Assembly (NCBI GenBank): GCA_030248195.1
Contig: JASAND010020557.1
Span: 121,004 to 185,003 of the forward strand
DNA: 64,000 nucleotides
Origin: Trissonchulus latispiculum
Taxonomy: Eukaryota; Nematoda; Enoplea; Enoplida; Ironidae
Direction of reading: 5' to 3'
The notes under the pieces were generated by a model. That model had not been told where the DNA came from, made no database searches, and saw only the letters and a program-made list of their open reading frames with translations. The position numbers were made by a program, and so were the translations under genes. Below, one piece after another: positions 1 through 10,859 of this stretch. Position 1 is the first letter of the stretch. The number at the start of each line of letters is the position of its first letter.

Positions 1-400
1 ATTCCCACGCAGCGTGCCCCCCCCGGTCCGCGTTTGACCACCTTCATCCTTTTTTCAGAGAAATACTTGGGAAACGTTTTCTGATGCAGAAACAATTGCG
101 TTCAGTTAAATTTATCCAAACCCACGCATTGCGACGACCTCCTCCCAGCTGGGCGTTCGACCCCCTGCCTTAATTCTGTTTTCCGACAAATCCTTTGGAT
201 AGGTCTGCTGAGCTACATGTAGGTACAGAAACAATTGTGTTATTTTAAGTTTCCAATTCCCACGCCGCCCGACGACCCTCTCGGTGGGCGTTCGACCCCC
301 CCCTTAAGTCTGTTTTCCGAGAAACCCCTAGGTGTCAATTTCAGATCAACGTGTATGTATCTAAAGAAAGGATTGCGTTCCTCGACGTTGTTCCGCTCAC
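1..400. repeat. Degenerate tandem repeat, units of about 117-138 bp
   Basis: Three diverged units begin with CCCACGC at 4, 121 and 259. Each is followed by a C-rich stretch ending in GTTCGACCCCC or similar, then a TTCCGA(C/G)AAA-like segment and an AGAAACAATTG(C/T)GTT segment. The array probably continues off the left edge. Both strands are open for 70-80 codons here, but the frames follow the repeat and show no protein family, so I do not call a gene. The stretch 400-560 shows nothing further. Confidence 0.6.
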
Positions 401-564
401 CCGCAGTTCCCCGCCCTGGTTTGATTCCCGCAGGCCACAAAGCTTTCTCGATTCTAGCCAACCCAGCTTAACTGGTCGATAAATGGGTACCCCTACGCTG
501 GGAAGGTAACAGCAGTTTGTGTAGAAGGGCCGGCTCCTCTCACACGGATGCAATCATCAGCTAA

Positions 565-1324
565 AGGCCGTTTCACACGACCAAAGTTTGGTCAAAGTTT
601 TCTTTGTCAAAAAACTTTGAGTCAAAGTTTAAGCGTCAACGTCATGCTTTCACACATTCAAACATTTGGCGCCAAACTTTGACGGACGGTTACTTCAAAA
701 TCACATTGTTTTGCTTGCACTGTTGTTGCATAGTCTAAAACGCGATTTGATTAGCTCTTCGAAATAGAAATGTATTTTTCTGACACAATTTTAAATCTAA
801 TTTAAAATTGATTATTCTGTTCAGTCTGTAATTTTCTTAGCTAACGAGCAACCATGCCTGGAAAAGTATAGTACAGGTAATTCTGGTCATTTTTACATAT
901 TTGCTGCCCAATTTGACGAGATTTTAAAATTAAAGTCGGACCTCTTCCGGTTGTTGACTTTCTTTAATTTTTCATGATGGACCCCTCTTAACAAAGTTTG
1001 TGTAGCGAATTTTGCAGGTCGTCGACATCTCGTTTGTGGAATTTTGGGTGATGGACAAGAAGCAGTGTACTTATACTACAATAAAAACCAAGAAAAGTAA
1101 ACATTACACTGATATTCTTCTGGGTTATTCCTGCATTCTGATTGGCTATTTGATCAAATTTCTTTGATGGAGTCGCTCTTCAAACAAGCGAACTTTGATG
1201 GTTTCATCAAAGTTTGATGCCCACTTTGACGCGGTTTCACACCATCAAATTTCCTTCAAAGTCCTGGTTCGTCAAAGTTTGACAAAGAAAACTTTGATCA
1301 AACTTTGATCGTGTGAAACGGCCT
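565..1324. mobile_element. MITE with long terminal inverted repeats, TSD TAA (PIF/Harbinger-like)
   Basis: The left end starts AGGCCGTTTCACACGACCAA and the right end is its near-exact inverse (AGGCCGTTTCACACGATCAA when reverse-complemented). The inverted similarity runs for roughly 50 bp and is rich in CAAAGTTTGA words. The 3-bp TAA occurs directly outside both ends (562-564 and 1325-1327). A 3-bp TWA duplication is typical of PIF/Harbinger elements, which is the basis for the class. The 760-bp interior has no convincing coding region, so this is a non-autonomous element. Confidence 0.75.
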
Positions 1325-1539
1325 TAAGGTGGCACTACTGGCTCTACGGCTGAGAATTCCGGGGATGAGCACCGGTACTTGCATGTCCTGTGGCAGGACG
1401 GAAATTTTTCTTGGGATAAACCTTTATCTTGACCTAGGCACAAATGTTCTAAATGACCTAAAACTGCATAGAAGATGCGTATATTTGGATCACTCCAACT
1501 TTTTTGACGATAATTCGTTCTCTTTGTTTAATAACCCTA

Positions 1540-2540
1540 CATGAAAAACTACAGCGGAAAAATGCTAGAAACAAGTGGGGAAAATGCCGTAGACGGGCCT
1601 GCAGAGTGTAGAATAGGGAAAGAGGGAGGGCTGAAAAATGCCAATAGATGTGGCAGTCGGCGCTGAACATGATAGAAACTAGGCTAAGCGCCGAATAGTG
1701 AATGCAGTCGGCGCTGAAGATGATAGAAACCAGGTTCAGCGCCGAATAGGGAATGCAGTCGGGTCGTGGAACAGGTACTTTCTCCGTCCATCCTATTCGC
1801 GTGAACTGCTCAGCAAGACTAGTTTTACAAAGCTTGAAATGGAGCTTGAAATGGAACAGGTAAAGTACACTACCACAGCGTGAATGCGTCCGGCCAGGTA
1901 AAGGGTACGTAAACTTTTAAACATGAAACTATTTGTTCTCACCACAGTTTCCGAAGTTGCTTTTTAACTTTGGTAATCATTAGCGTATTCAACTTCTCTA
2001 CACTACTATACTAGTGACTGAACTATACTATACTACTCTTTAGCACTGTAAACTGGTCTGACAAATGAAATAATCGAAACAGTAATATCTAGGTAGTGCA
2101 CTAGCGCTCACTAAATGACAGACAGTAACATGAAATTATTCAAAAACTCAACAATGTCCACTCCTCTGAAAAATAGTGTGTTGTTACAGCAGAAACCATT
2201 GGTAGTAAAACAACGTCTGCATTCATAATGCACAAAACCAACTTCACCTTGTGCCAGCAACCTCACAATTAGCTATATACAAATTTATATAGGTGCTAAT
2301 TTCATGTCCTCCTAAAATATGTATATAGCATCTATTCTAAACAACTCCGTACATATTTTCCATACGACAACAGATAGCTCTAACTCTCACAGTTCACGCG
2401 AATAGGATGGACGGAGAAAGTACCTGTTACACGATCTGACTCCATTCTCTATTCGGCGCTGAACCTGTTTTCTATCATTTTCAGCGCCGACTGCATTCCC
2501 TGCATTTTCGCGAAAGCTAGTTTCTATCATTTGGATTTCG
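1540..2540. repeat. Foldback repeat with 51-bp subrepeats in the arm
   Basis: The left arm (about 1650-1810) contains two direct copies of a 51-bp unit with the words GTCGGCGCTGAA, GATAGAAACYAGG and GCGCCGAATAG. It then runs into ACTTTCTCCGTCCATCCTATTCGCGTGAACT. The right arm (about 2391-2540) is the inverse of this, giving a palindrome separated by about 580 bp of AT-rich DNA with no gene. The outer part, starting around 1550 (CAGCGGAAAAATGC, then a GTAGAATAGGGAAAG word near 1610), is shared with the repeat at 39240-39565. No transposase or target duplication was recognised. Confidence 0.6.
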
Positions 2541-3620
2541 ACGATCTCTAGTTCTACTTAATTCAAGTTTCTTAATGAAAATAAGCAAAAGCTGTGTTTT
2601 GGTCTGCCAGGTGGGACCTCCTTTAAACGTCATTGTTAATTTTCCATTTCCACATTTACAGTGAACTATTTTTACTAAAACAAGTTTTATTTTAAAATCC
2701 AGCGCAAATGTGCAAAGCTGGAACCGGGACTTAACGCACTATCAAAAGAAGGTGCAGTCCCGACTGAAAGTAACGCTCCTTTTTTGCTCTGTTTATTGCT
2801 GAGCTTGTCAAAACAATTTTTACTTCATCTAAGTTAAAAAGTTCTAACGTATGCGTACAAAGGCGCTGTACGTTTATAACCGTTGTAAGTACTTATGTAA
2901 GTATATAATTGTTGTATATATAGAGCTTCCAAGCTTGCTGTTATATGTACCTGTGTAAGCTTGTGCCTTTGCGCATATGCATATCCATTCATCAATATGT
3001 AGGTGTGTGCATTAGCCAGTACTAACGTAGCAAGAATTCAGTAGAGTAGGCAGCTGCAGCATCAAAAAACTTGAACAAAAACAAGAACAAAAAATTTAAA
3101 ATCTGGGAAATATTTCTTAAAAATATAAATACACATAGAAAAACAATTCGAGCAGACACGAGCCATCGCATCAAAAGTAATACGAATTTTCGCGAGTTGC
3201 TCGCTTGCTCCCAAGCAAATGGGTGGGTAACTTTCAGACGGGGCTGTATGAAATGAATTCGCATAATGATCGTAGCTACTTCTAAAGCAAACCGTTCCCG
3301 CTGCCCGTCCAGCATTTCCTAAAATTTTACAAGCAGGCTTTGCTGTACAATTATCTTAATACAATTCTACTTAATTCCCAGCGAAAGCTTTTAGTTCGCC
3401 CCAATGCAATAGGTACACACCTGCTTGGTGGCGTGTCAGACAGAGCTGTGGCGTGAGCCGCACCGGGCCGTATTGCAGTAACGATTCGGAGGGGAAAGTA
3501 TATCCATTGTTTTGATAACTTTATATTTTCTTTTAGTAGATGTACACTGACGTGTGCCATTTTTTACATTCGGTTCTGATTAAAGCTGAACTATAGCACT
3601 TTTCTTCTCTCTACTGTGTC
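2541..3620. other. Non-coding stretch, nothing recognised
   Basis: AT-rich DNA. Small open frames at 3022-3315 and 3351-3560 on the minus strand have no domain signal and no splice context. It lies directly upstream of the oxidase-like first exon at 3629 and may hold its promoter, but no defined core element could be identified. Confidence 0.3.
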
Positions 3621-3628
3621 CAGCTGCA

Positions 3629-4146
3629 ATGGCCCTCGTTGCCTGTTGCCTTTGCATTGGCCTTATTCTCCAGTTTCTTGAACCATCATCATTTGACAAA
3701 GGCGAAATACGACAGACTCATTACGCTGTCTTCCCCTCCCCTAACGGGAACCTTCGTTAGCGACTCTACCACCTCCACCAAATGGGGGTGTGCGTAATGC
3801 GTAGTCAAACCGAACGACTCCTACCCTGTCCCAACGGGGAAACGTTCGTGTACCGTGGTTGACCAACGTTAATCAATGCCGTGAAGAGAACCCCCTCTAG
3901 CGACTTGGCTTACTCTTCTTCTTATGCACTCTTGTTGTTGTATAACAGTTTAATTTAATTTAATTAATTTAGGTGCATCGGCAGATGGCAACACCGTAGA
4001 CAATGGCAGAGACTTGGAAAACGTGTTTGTGAACACCCTTTACGACTATGGTAACTTTATTCGCGGTGGACCGATTGCCCAGATGCCAGCTACCCGGTGT
4101 TACGTTAAGGTAGCAATAGTTGGTGCGGGCAGTGCCGCGGAGTAGT
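3629..4146 (+). pseudogene. Truncated flavin amine oxidase copy: putative signal-peptide exon plus start of exon 2
   Basis: The second part (3973-4146) follows an AG acceptor in the context TTAATTTAG|GTGCATCGG. That context is identical to the one at 30214 in the complete oxidase gene. It encodes the same N-terminal region: ENVFVNTLYDY, GPIAQMPATR, then KVAIVGAGSA, the start of the FAD dinucleotide-binding loop. It then meets a stop at 4144-4146 and homology ends. Upstream, an ATG at 3629 opens a frame starting MALVACCLCIGLILQFLEP, a plausible secretory signal peptide, ending at a stop at 3758-3760. The acceptor phase is 1; the matching donor is not certain (a weak candidate is near 3756). 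I infer a duplicated 5' fragment of the 30-kb gene family. If exon 1 is real, it implies that the family's product is secreted. Confidence 0.7.
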
Positions 4147-4149
4147 TAG

Positions 4150-4888
4150 AAAAGGGCTTCTGGCACAGGTGACATACCTCTCTTTATGCTGTAGCTGTTT
4201 CGTATTTAATAGTTGTAGAAGTTCTTAGTATTATTTGAATGCGGATGTTTCATCTTGTACATTTGAAAATAGTGTTCTAATATCTTATTAAGCAAAATTC
4301 AAATTGTTGACAGTTATTTTGAATATAGCTACTAGGTTGTATAACAAATTGCATTCCTTATTCCTTGATAACTTTACTGAAAAGCAGAGTTCTTTATTTA
4401 TTTATACTGTTGTTAACTCCAGTTCCAGTTTCCTGTCCGGTGATTAAACCAGCACCTAATAACGAAACAAAAGCAAGTTCTGCGTAACCGAACAATAGGA
4501 TGCAACTCGCTCTAGTAAACGCCTACCTAACTAAGGATACCCTAATAAAAGAAAGAGATAACCACCTTATTTAATAAGAACTTAGGGACTCTTTAATGGC
4601 AAATAAGAAATATAGGCAATAATATTAAGAATGGCTCAACAGAACGACATACCAACATTACTGACAAGACTGACAGATCAGCATACTTAGCTAATGGATG
4701 CTGTTTATGAATCATGCTTTAAGCCAAAGATTACATACAACTTCCAACTTAGATTGATCAGTTGCTACACTAAAATACAAATAAGTTAAGGTGGATTACA
4801 GTTAGCAATGTAGCTTTTTAACATCAGTCCCCTGGAAAAGTTTTAGCGCTTGAAAAAATCCAAGATAACGAGATTGCTACCGTATATC
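4150..4888. other. Non-coding stretch between oxidase fragment and foldback element
   Basis: AT-rich, with no open frame of note and no recognisable repeat apart from the 14-bp sequence TAGCAAATAGGAAA at its right end (4889-4902). That sequence recurs at 8781-8794 on the far side of the nested transposons. Confidence 0.4.
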
Positions 4889-5693
4889 TAGCAAATAGGA
4901 AATCATAGAGAAATAATGAAAAACGCCTGCCTGCAGTCACTAGGGCCGAAGCCTTAGTCCGAACAGGAGAGAGCCAATGGGCGCTGTGAGCGCTCTTACC
5001 AGAGAGAACTAGTCTCTGGAGCTCCTGTCTGGTTGTCCAAAAAAGGACAGCCAGCTCGGCTCTATCTGTGCTGCAACATAGCCAGACAAGGATTTATCAA
5101 AACCTCCCTGACTGTGCTATGCACAGAAAGAGGACTGCAGTGGCCCGCGGATCTCCGTCGAGATACAAACAGCATTTACATCAAGAAAATGAGGTAAACG
5201 CGGGCCAGCAGGCGTATCCAAGAAGGATACAAGGCATTAATCATAGACAAATAATGAAAAACGCCTGCCAGCAGTCACTAGGAGCCTTAGTCCGAACAGG
5301 AGAGAGCCAATGGTCACTGTAAGCGCTCTTACCCAGAGAGAACTAGTCCCAGGAGCTCTTGCTCGGTTGTCCAAAGAAATTTACACTGGATGTAAATGTT
5401 GTTTGTATCTCTACGGAGATCCGCGGGCCACTGCAGTCCTCTTTCTGTGCATTCCACAGTCAGAGAGGTTTTGATAAACCTTCTCTGGCTATGTTGCAGC
5501 CCAGATAGAGCCGAGCTGGCTCTCCTTCTGGGACAACCAGGCAGGAACTCCAGAGACTAGTTCTCTCTGGGTAAGAGCACTCACAGCGCCCATTGGCTCT
5601 CCTGTTCGGACTAAGGCTTCGGCCTTAATGACTGCAGGCAGGCGTTTTTCATTATCTTTCATTATTCATCATTTTCATTATTTCTCTATGATT

Positions 5694-5699
5694 AATGTC
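5694..5699. repeat. Target-site duplication of the Polinton, left copy
   Basis: AATGTC, identical to 8739-8744. Removing 5700-8744 restores a continuous arm of the foldback element, which confirms that the Polinton inserted into an older transposon. Confidence 0.88.
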
Positions 5700-5810
5700 A
5701 GTAGTATAGGAGGGCCATTTCGACCCTGATTTCGAGGTACTAGCGAGTTTTGGAGTTTCGACTTTTGATTTAAATCGGACATTTCTCTTCCCGGACTCGC
5801 CTACAAGCAC

Positions 5811-7583
5811 ATGATGAACCAACTCCCTAAACATACAATTCTCCCCTTTTGGAATAAGTCCACCCAACATTGGCACACACTGTTACGGGATAACATTGTC
5901 GGAGGTCCCAGCATAGTATTTCACCGATATCACGAAGCCGGAATAACGGACATCAAGGGCCAAAAGGTGAAGCAGATTTTTGGATACGACGGAAACGCGC
6001 TCAACTTGTGGTGCCTCATGCAAGAAATGCCCACAGGTCTCTACGCTGAATGGAATCCAACAGAGAATGGAAACTTCCAAAGGCGGCTACAAAAGGGGCG
6101 AAAAGAAATAATGTGGCTAGAGTACATGTCCAAAGAGATGGGGATTCTGGTAGAACATGCCTACAATGGAGGTCAGAAAACTGTGGCTACGGCAAAAGTA
6201 GATGGGTGGGTCCCGGAAAAGAATCTCGTCCTCCAGTTTCATGGGTGCTACTTCCACGGTCCTGGTTGCGAGTTGGACAGAAATCAAGATGCAGAAGATG
6301 CAGAGCTAAAAGACGGAAAAGAACTGAAAGGGTCGCCCAGGCAATTAAAATTTCGATCTTCTTGAAAAATGGGAATACGAATTTGATGAAGAATTAAAAG
6401 ACAACGCCGACCTGAAAGCGTTTGTAAAGGAGCATTTCTCTTTACCGAAGAAAGGGTCGTCGCTGTCGATGGAGAAAATGGTGCCCTTATTAAAGCGAAT
6501 AGTCTGTTTGGATTGGTCGAATTAGACATAGAAGTGCCAGAAGGAAAGAAAGAGATGTTCGCGGAAATGACTCCCATTTTCAAAAACGTCGAAGTCACCA
6601 GAGACGATATTGGTGACCATATGAAGGCATTTTGCGAGAACCGGGATCTCATGCATCGTCCGCGGAGATGTTTGATTGGAAGTTATTTTGGAAAAAAGAT
6701 CCTTCTAGCAACACCACTAATAAGGTGGTACCTGAAGAAGGGGCTTGTTATAACAAAAATTCACAGGGCAATAGAGTTTAAGCAAAAAACATGTTTTAAG
6801 CACTTGGGTGATGAGGTAACGAGACACCGCTCGGCAGCCGACACCGACCAAGATCAGTCCATCAAGGGAGAAATGTTCAAGCTTCTGGGCAATTCATACT
6901 ACGGACGGACAATCACTAATGTTGAAAAACATGTGAACGTTAAGTTTAGTGAAGGAGCTGCAGCTAGCAGAGAGGTTAACAGTTGGCGTTTTCGAAGGCT
7001 GGATGATTTAGGAAATGGAATATATGAAAAGCATACCGCTAAAGCGAAAATTGTGCATCGGCTTCCTGAACTGGTGGGATTCTTTGTATACCAATATGCC
7101 AAGCTTAGGATGCTTCAATTTTACTACGACTGTCTCCAGGAACATTTGGCCAAAGATACTTTCCAGCTGTGTCAGATGGATACAGACTCGCTATACTTTG
7201 CATGCACGGAAACTGATTTGAACAGATGCATTCCTTCAGTTAAGTCTGATAGTTGGAAAAAAGCTGTAGTGGAGTTCTTTGTACAGGATTCGAAGCAAAA
7301 GCGAATACCGGGCCTATTCAAGGAGGATTGGAGGGAAGAAAAACTAATGGCACTCTGCAGCAAAACTTACATAGCTTCCGGTGACACCAAAAAGATCTCC
7401 CACAAAGGGGTTAGCAAGAAGCTTAACAGTTATACTCCAGCAGATTTCAAGCAAGTGCTTGTTTCAGGAAAGACACAGCCTGGGGTTAACAGAGGCTTTA
7501 GATGCCTCAACACAATAATGCTTAAGTACTTGCAGTCAAAGTCAAAGCGGGCGGGCGTCTCCACCCGCCCGCTTCGAATCTGA
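5811..7583 (+). pseudogene. Polinton DNA polymerase B, N-terminally truncated and broken
   Basis: Protein-primed family-B DNA polymerase of the Maverick type, the replicase of these elements. The first segment (5811-6365) has DNIVGGPSIVFHRYHEAG and GYDGNALNLW, the latter a motif A-like site of the palm. A TGA at 6363 and at least one frame change between 6366 and about 6450 follow. The second segment (in frame from about 6445, ending 7583) has AEMTPIFKNVEVTRDDIG, GSYFGKKILLATPLIRWYL, motif B KLLGNSYYGRT and motif C CQMDTDSLYF with both catalytic aspartates. It ends in a genuine family C-terminus (GVSTRPLRI). The whole 3'-5' exonuclease and N-terminal region is missing: homology begins within about 30 bp of the left terminal repeat. 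The stop plus frame change make a functional polymerase unlikely. The family assignment is firm; inactivity is inferred. Confidence 0.88.
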
Positions 7584-7601
7584 AGCTCTCCCTGTTTCGG
7601 T

Positions 7602-8351
7602 TCAAATAGTTTCAACGAATGTCAAGCCTAACTTTTCACAAATCTCCTTCCACAGTTTGTCTTGCTCTCTAATCTTTTCCTTATTTCTGAGTAGTTGAGG
7701 ATGAAACTCTTTTGGAATACCCTTTATTTCCATAAATTTGCGGAGTACGAAATCATAATTTAAAAAGTGCTTTCTGTCTGCTGGTTTCAACTGGTTGAAA
7801 ATCACTTGTGTTTTTCCGAAAAGTTCTATAAAATATTCCGACGTTTCTGTATCCAGAACTAAAGGCTTTTTATTTGTCAGCAAGAAAATTAAGTAATTAG
7901 CATTTTTGTAGTATTTTCTATAACATTTTCTTTTGTCTGGAAACTTGGTTTTGTCAAGTCTTCTTAGAATTTCAAATTTGAGAAAGCTTGGAGTAATTGT
8001 TGAAAAATCATAAATTTTCTGTTTTCGTAGCTCAGCCTTTATATCTTCGAACACTTCTGGCGGAATATCTACAACTTCTTTTTGCTGCAATTGACTCAGT
8101 TTGTTTATGAAATGATTCAACCGGTTGTGTTCAGTAATTGAACATTTCAATTTGTTTGATGTTTCATAATGCAGTCCGCAGAAATCGGTTAATCTCTCTA
8201 TTACATAACCACACGATGCACAAAATATAAATGTAAATGGAATAGTGTTCATTTTCAAATCAAAACTACCGCAGCAGTCACACAGAAAACTGTTGTTCAG
8301 TGGCACTTGTTTGCTTTCCAGGTTCCTTTGCTCATACTGTGCCTTTCTCAT
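7602..8351 (-). CDS. VLTF3-like late transcription factor (poxvirus/NCLDV type) carried by Polinton
   Basis: Intact 249-residue frame with an ATG start at 8351. An N-terminal zinc ribbon is visible as CDCCG (about residues 24-28) and CASCG (about 43-47). The conserved C-terminal half reads KHFLNYDFVLRKFMEIKG, LLRNKEKIREQDKLW and ICEKLGLTFVETI. This FLNY..VL.KF / KEKI.EQD..W..IC..LG signature and the zinc ribbon are what I know from the poxvirus late transcription factor VLTF3-like family, a hallmark of nucleocytoplasmic large DNA viruses that activates late viral genes. The length is normal for that family. The gene converges on PolB with 18 bp between the stops. An AT-rich stretch with TTTATAATG lies about 25-30 bases before the ATG. 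Unlike its neighbour it has no disruptions, which suggests recent arrival or selection. The domain call is from recognition, not a search. Confidence 0.8.
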   Translation of the reverse strand: MRKAQYEQRNLESKQVPLNNSFLCDCCGSFDLKMNTIPFTFIFCASCGYVIERLTDFCGLHYETSNKLKCSITEHNRLNHFINKLSQLQQKEVVDIPPEVFEDIKAELRKQKIYDFSTITPSFLKFEILRRLDKTKFPDKRKCYRKYYKNANYLIFLLTNKKPLVLDTETSEYFIELFGKTQVIFNQLKPADRKHFLNYDFVLRKFMEIKGIPKEFHPQLLRNKEKIREQDKLWKEICEKLGLTFVETI

Positions 8352-8479
8352 TTTATTCTCAACTATATTACATTATAAATTTGAAGATTTTGCTCTCACA
8401 ATCATCTCTCAAAGCACCATGTCGCAAGAGAGAGGCTGGCTAACGACGTCTCACCCACCCGCTCCGCCTCTGATGCCCT

Positions 8480-8738
8480 CCCTCCCGATCAAAAGCCGAA
8501 ACTCCAAAACTCGCTCGTACCTCGAAATCAGGGTCGAACTTTTTTGGCTTTGCTGGCAATGCCTTTTGGGCAAAAAGAAAACATAGGCAAGCTTAGACTA
8601 TATTGTAAGCACACTTTCTAGTCATTACACTATTGGCATTTAAGCCACTTCGTCATCGTTCGATTTAAATCAAAAGTCGAAACTCCAAAACTCGCTCGTA
8701 CCTCGAAATCAGGGTCGAAATGGCCCTCCTATACTACT
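8480..8738. repeat. Right Polinton terminus with duplicated terminal motif
   Basis: The motif AACTCCAAAACTCGCTCGTA-CCTCGAAATCAGGGTCGAA occurs at about 8500-8540 and again at about 8680-8720, the second forming the terminal repeat proper. The left end has only one copy. The same two-copy layout, inverted, is found at 38165-38500. Confidence 0.75.
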
Positions 8739-8744
8739 AATGTC
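8739..8744. repeat. Target-site duplication of the Polinton, right copy
   Basis: AATGTC directly outside the right terminal inverted repeat, matching 5694-5699 exactly. Confidence 0.88.
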
Positions 8745-8794
8745 TTGTATCCTTCGTGGATCTGCCTGCTGGCCCGCGTTTAGCAAATAGGAAA

Positions 8795-10625
8795 ATAAGT
8801 TCCCATTCCAATTCCGTATGAGCGGACCTAAACCGAGCAACACCGTACGGTCCGAAATTCAGATGCCCATATAGGAGTCAAACAAAGAACTTCAAAATAA
8901 GAAAGATTTGGGTAGTTATTGGTGGTCGAATACAGGCAAAACTCGAAACGTGGGATTAAATGTTTCCACTTAAACACAAACTTGATAACAATATTAGACT
9001 AACTGTAATACCAATTTAGAAAAAGACAGAAAGACGTAAGTTGGATAGGGAAACGAAACCCACTATAGAAAATAAGAGCCTTAAGCCGCTATTGAAGAAA
9101 AGCACACAATCACACGCAAAACTATCACACTTACAATCATAATATACTGGACAGACAATACAAGAAACTCGCTGCTATAACCGGTGAAAATTACTACATG
9201 AACTGGCTGTACACAATTCAAAAAACCACATACTACAAAGATAACTTTACAACAACGCACAATATTAACTACTACATATTTAGTTCACAACAGTTCGAAA
9301 AACTAAATACGACATTTAGCAAAAACAACAAAATAGGAATGTTAAATGGATCTTATTACATGGCATCAAACTACACATATGACAAAGATAAGATATAATT
9401 TTAAGCTAGCAGTATAGATTACAGGCAAAACAAGATTCAAATCCAGAATACAGAGTAGAACAGAAACAGTGAAACAGTCAGTACAATCCATTCTAACTTA
9501 ACCCTTGGCCTTTGGCTTCAATGCCCTTAGCATCAATGAACTGCATTACCGAGATGGTAGTTTTAAAATAAAACAAATTTTCAACACAGCCACCTAAAAT
9601 AAACCCGAATTAAACCTAACTCAAAGTCCCAAAGTTAACGAAAGTTCAGAACTTTTAGCTTGTCCGAAAGGTAAGAATTTTAAAGCATCCTAAATTAACT
9701 AACACACAGACCACAGATACAAATACAACTATTTCAAATTCAGTCCATCCATTCATCCCCCAAGCGAAAAATATGCGCACCAGCGAATAACAAACACCAA
9801 AATACAACACATATTCCCTGAAAATCCAAAACAATTCAAAAACAATATAAAATCAAAACTAAACACACACACAGATAGACAGAGAAAGAGAAAAACAAAT
9901 ACAAAAACTAATTGAGTAAGGCATGTTATAAAACACAAAATTAAAGGCAAAAATTTAAAAGACTATAAGTAATGCCAAATTCAAAATGATTTATGTAGTA
10001 TGGAGAATTCTTTCTTTAATGGGCGATGGTAGGCCTTGCGGATTGAGCAAATGAGCACCGTTGGAAGGCATACACCGTCGAGATTACCCATAGCTGCATA
10101 GCTGAAGAGAATAAAGCATTCACAGCCACAAAAATAATCGTACTTCAACTAAGAGATTTCAAGAATTTGAAAGAATAAACTCGATAGAGAAGAGAAAAGA
10201 TTGAATATAGAAAAGTGAAAAGAAAAGAATTTCTAAGGTTTTACAAAATCGCATTTTTTACAAAGTGACTAAGCTTCACTCCAAATTAAGAAAAACTACC
10301 AAACTACGGACACATATAGTTACATCATAAATACCCTTTTAGTCCGAGCTTTTAAACTAAGTTCAAGACAGAAAAACAGAAATTTACAAAAGATAAGAGC
10401 TACTTTACACCGTGATGGCTTGAGCTGAATTAGATGTTAAACATGAAAACTTCTTTATTGCCAAAAATACAGCAATTAATTAATATTGTGAAAAATACAA
10501 AGTTACAAAGGAGTAAACAAGCTTTATAGGATTATCAAAGAAAATTAAACGAAGTTTAGGAATCATCGAATTAGCTTGCTGCATGCAGTAGGAAATACAA
10601 AAACAAAACAAAACAGGAAAATTCA
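8795..10625. other. Non-coding AT-rich stretch
   Basis: A-rich on this strand, with frequent AAAACA words. The open frames present (for example 9198-9398 and 9753-9950) are low-complexity and have no family features. No RNA gene or element boundary was recognised. Confidence 0.35.
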
Positions 10626-10628
10626 CAC

Positions 10629-10859
<231 letters not shown>

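Larger units (their letters stand above)
5700..8738. mobile_element. Compact Polinton/Maverick-type element, 3,039 bp, TSD AATGTC
   Basis: The left end (from 5700) reads AGTAGTATAGGAGGGCCATT; the right end (to 8738) is the exact inverse at the tip and matches with one or two differences over about 85 bp. The 6-bp AATGTC is perfectly duplicated outside the ends (5694-5699, 8739-8744). Terminal AG and a 6-bp duplication are the published hallmarks of Polinton/Maverick integration. Inside are a plus-strand 5'-truncated PolB (5811-7583) and a minus-strand intact VLTF3-like gene (7602-8351) that converge tail to tail. No integrase, ATPase, protease or capsid gene is present, so this is an internally deleted or minimal derivative that would need helper proteins. 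The right end carries a second subterminal copy of the terminal motif (8480-8540). Polintons of animals behave like endogenous viruses; this copy shows a broken polymerase. Confidence 0.88.
4889..8794. mobile_element. Complex foldback element, interrupted by a Polinton
   Basis: Arm A (about 4903-5183) and its inverse A' (about 5381-5693) are long and similar. Shared words include AATAATGAAAAACGCCTGC, GTCCGAACAGGAGAGAGCC and GATCTCCGTCGAGATACAAA. Between them (5194-5380) lies a partial direct third copy. It begins TAAACGCGGGCCAGCAGGC and its inverse forms the true right end at 8745-8782, so arm A' is split by the Polinton at 5700-8738. The 14-bp direct repeat TAGCAAATAGGAAA (4889-4902 and 8781-8794) brackets the whole block and may be a target duplication. 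No transposase is encoded outside the Polinton. Confidence 0.65.
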
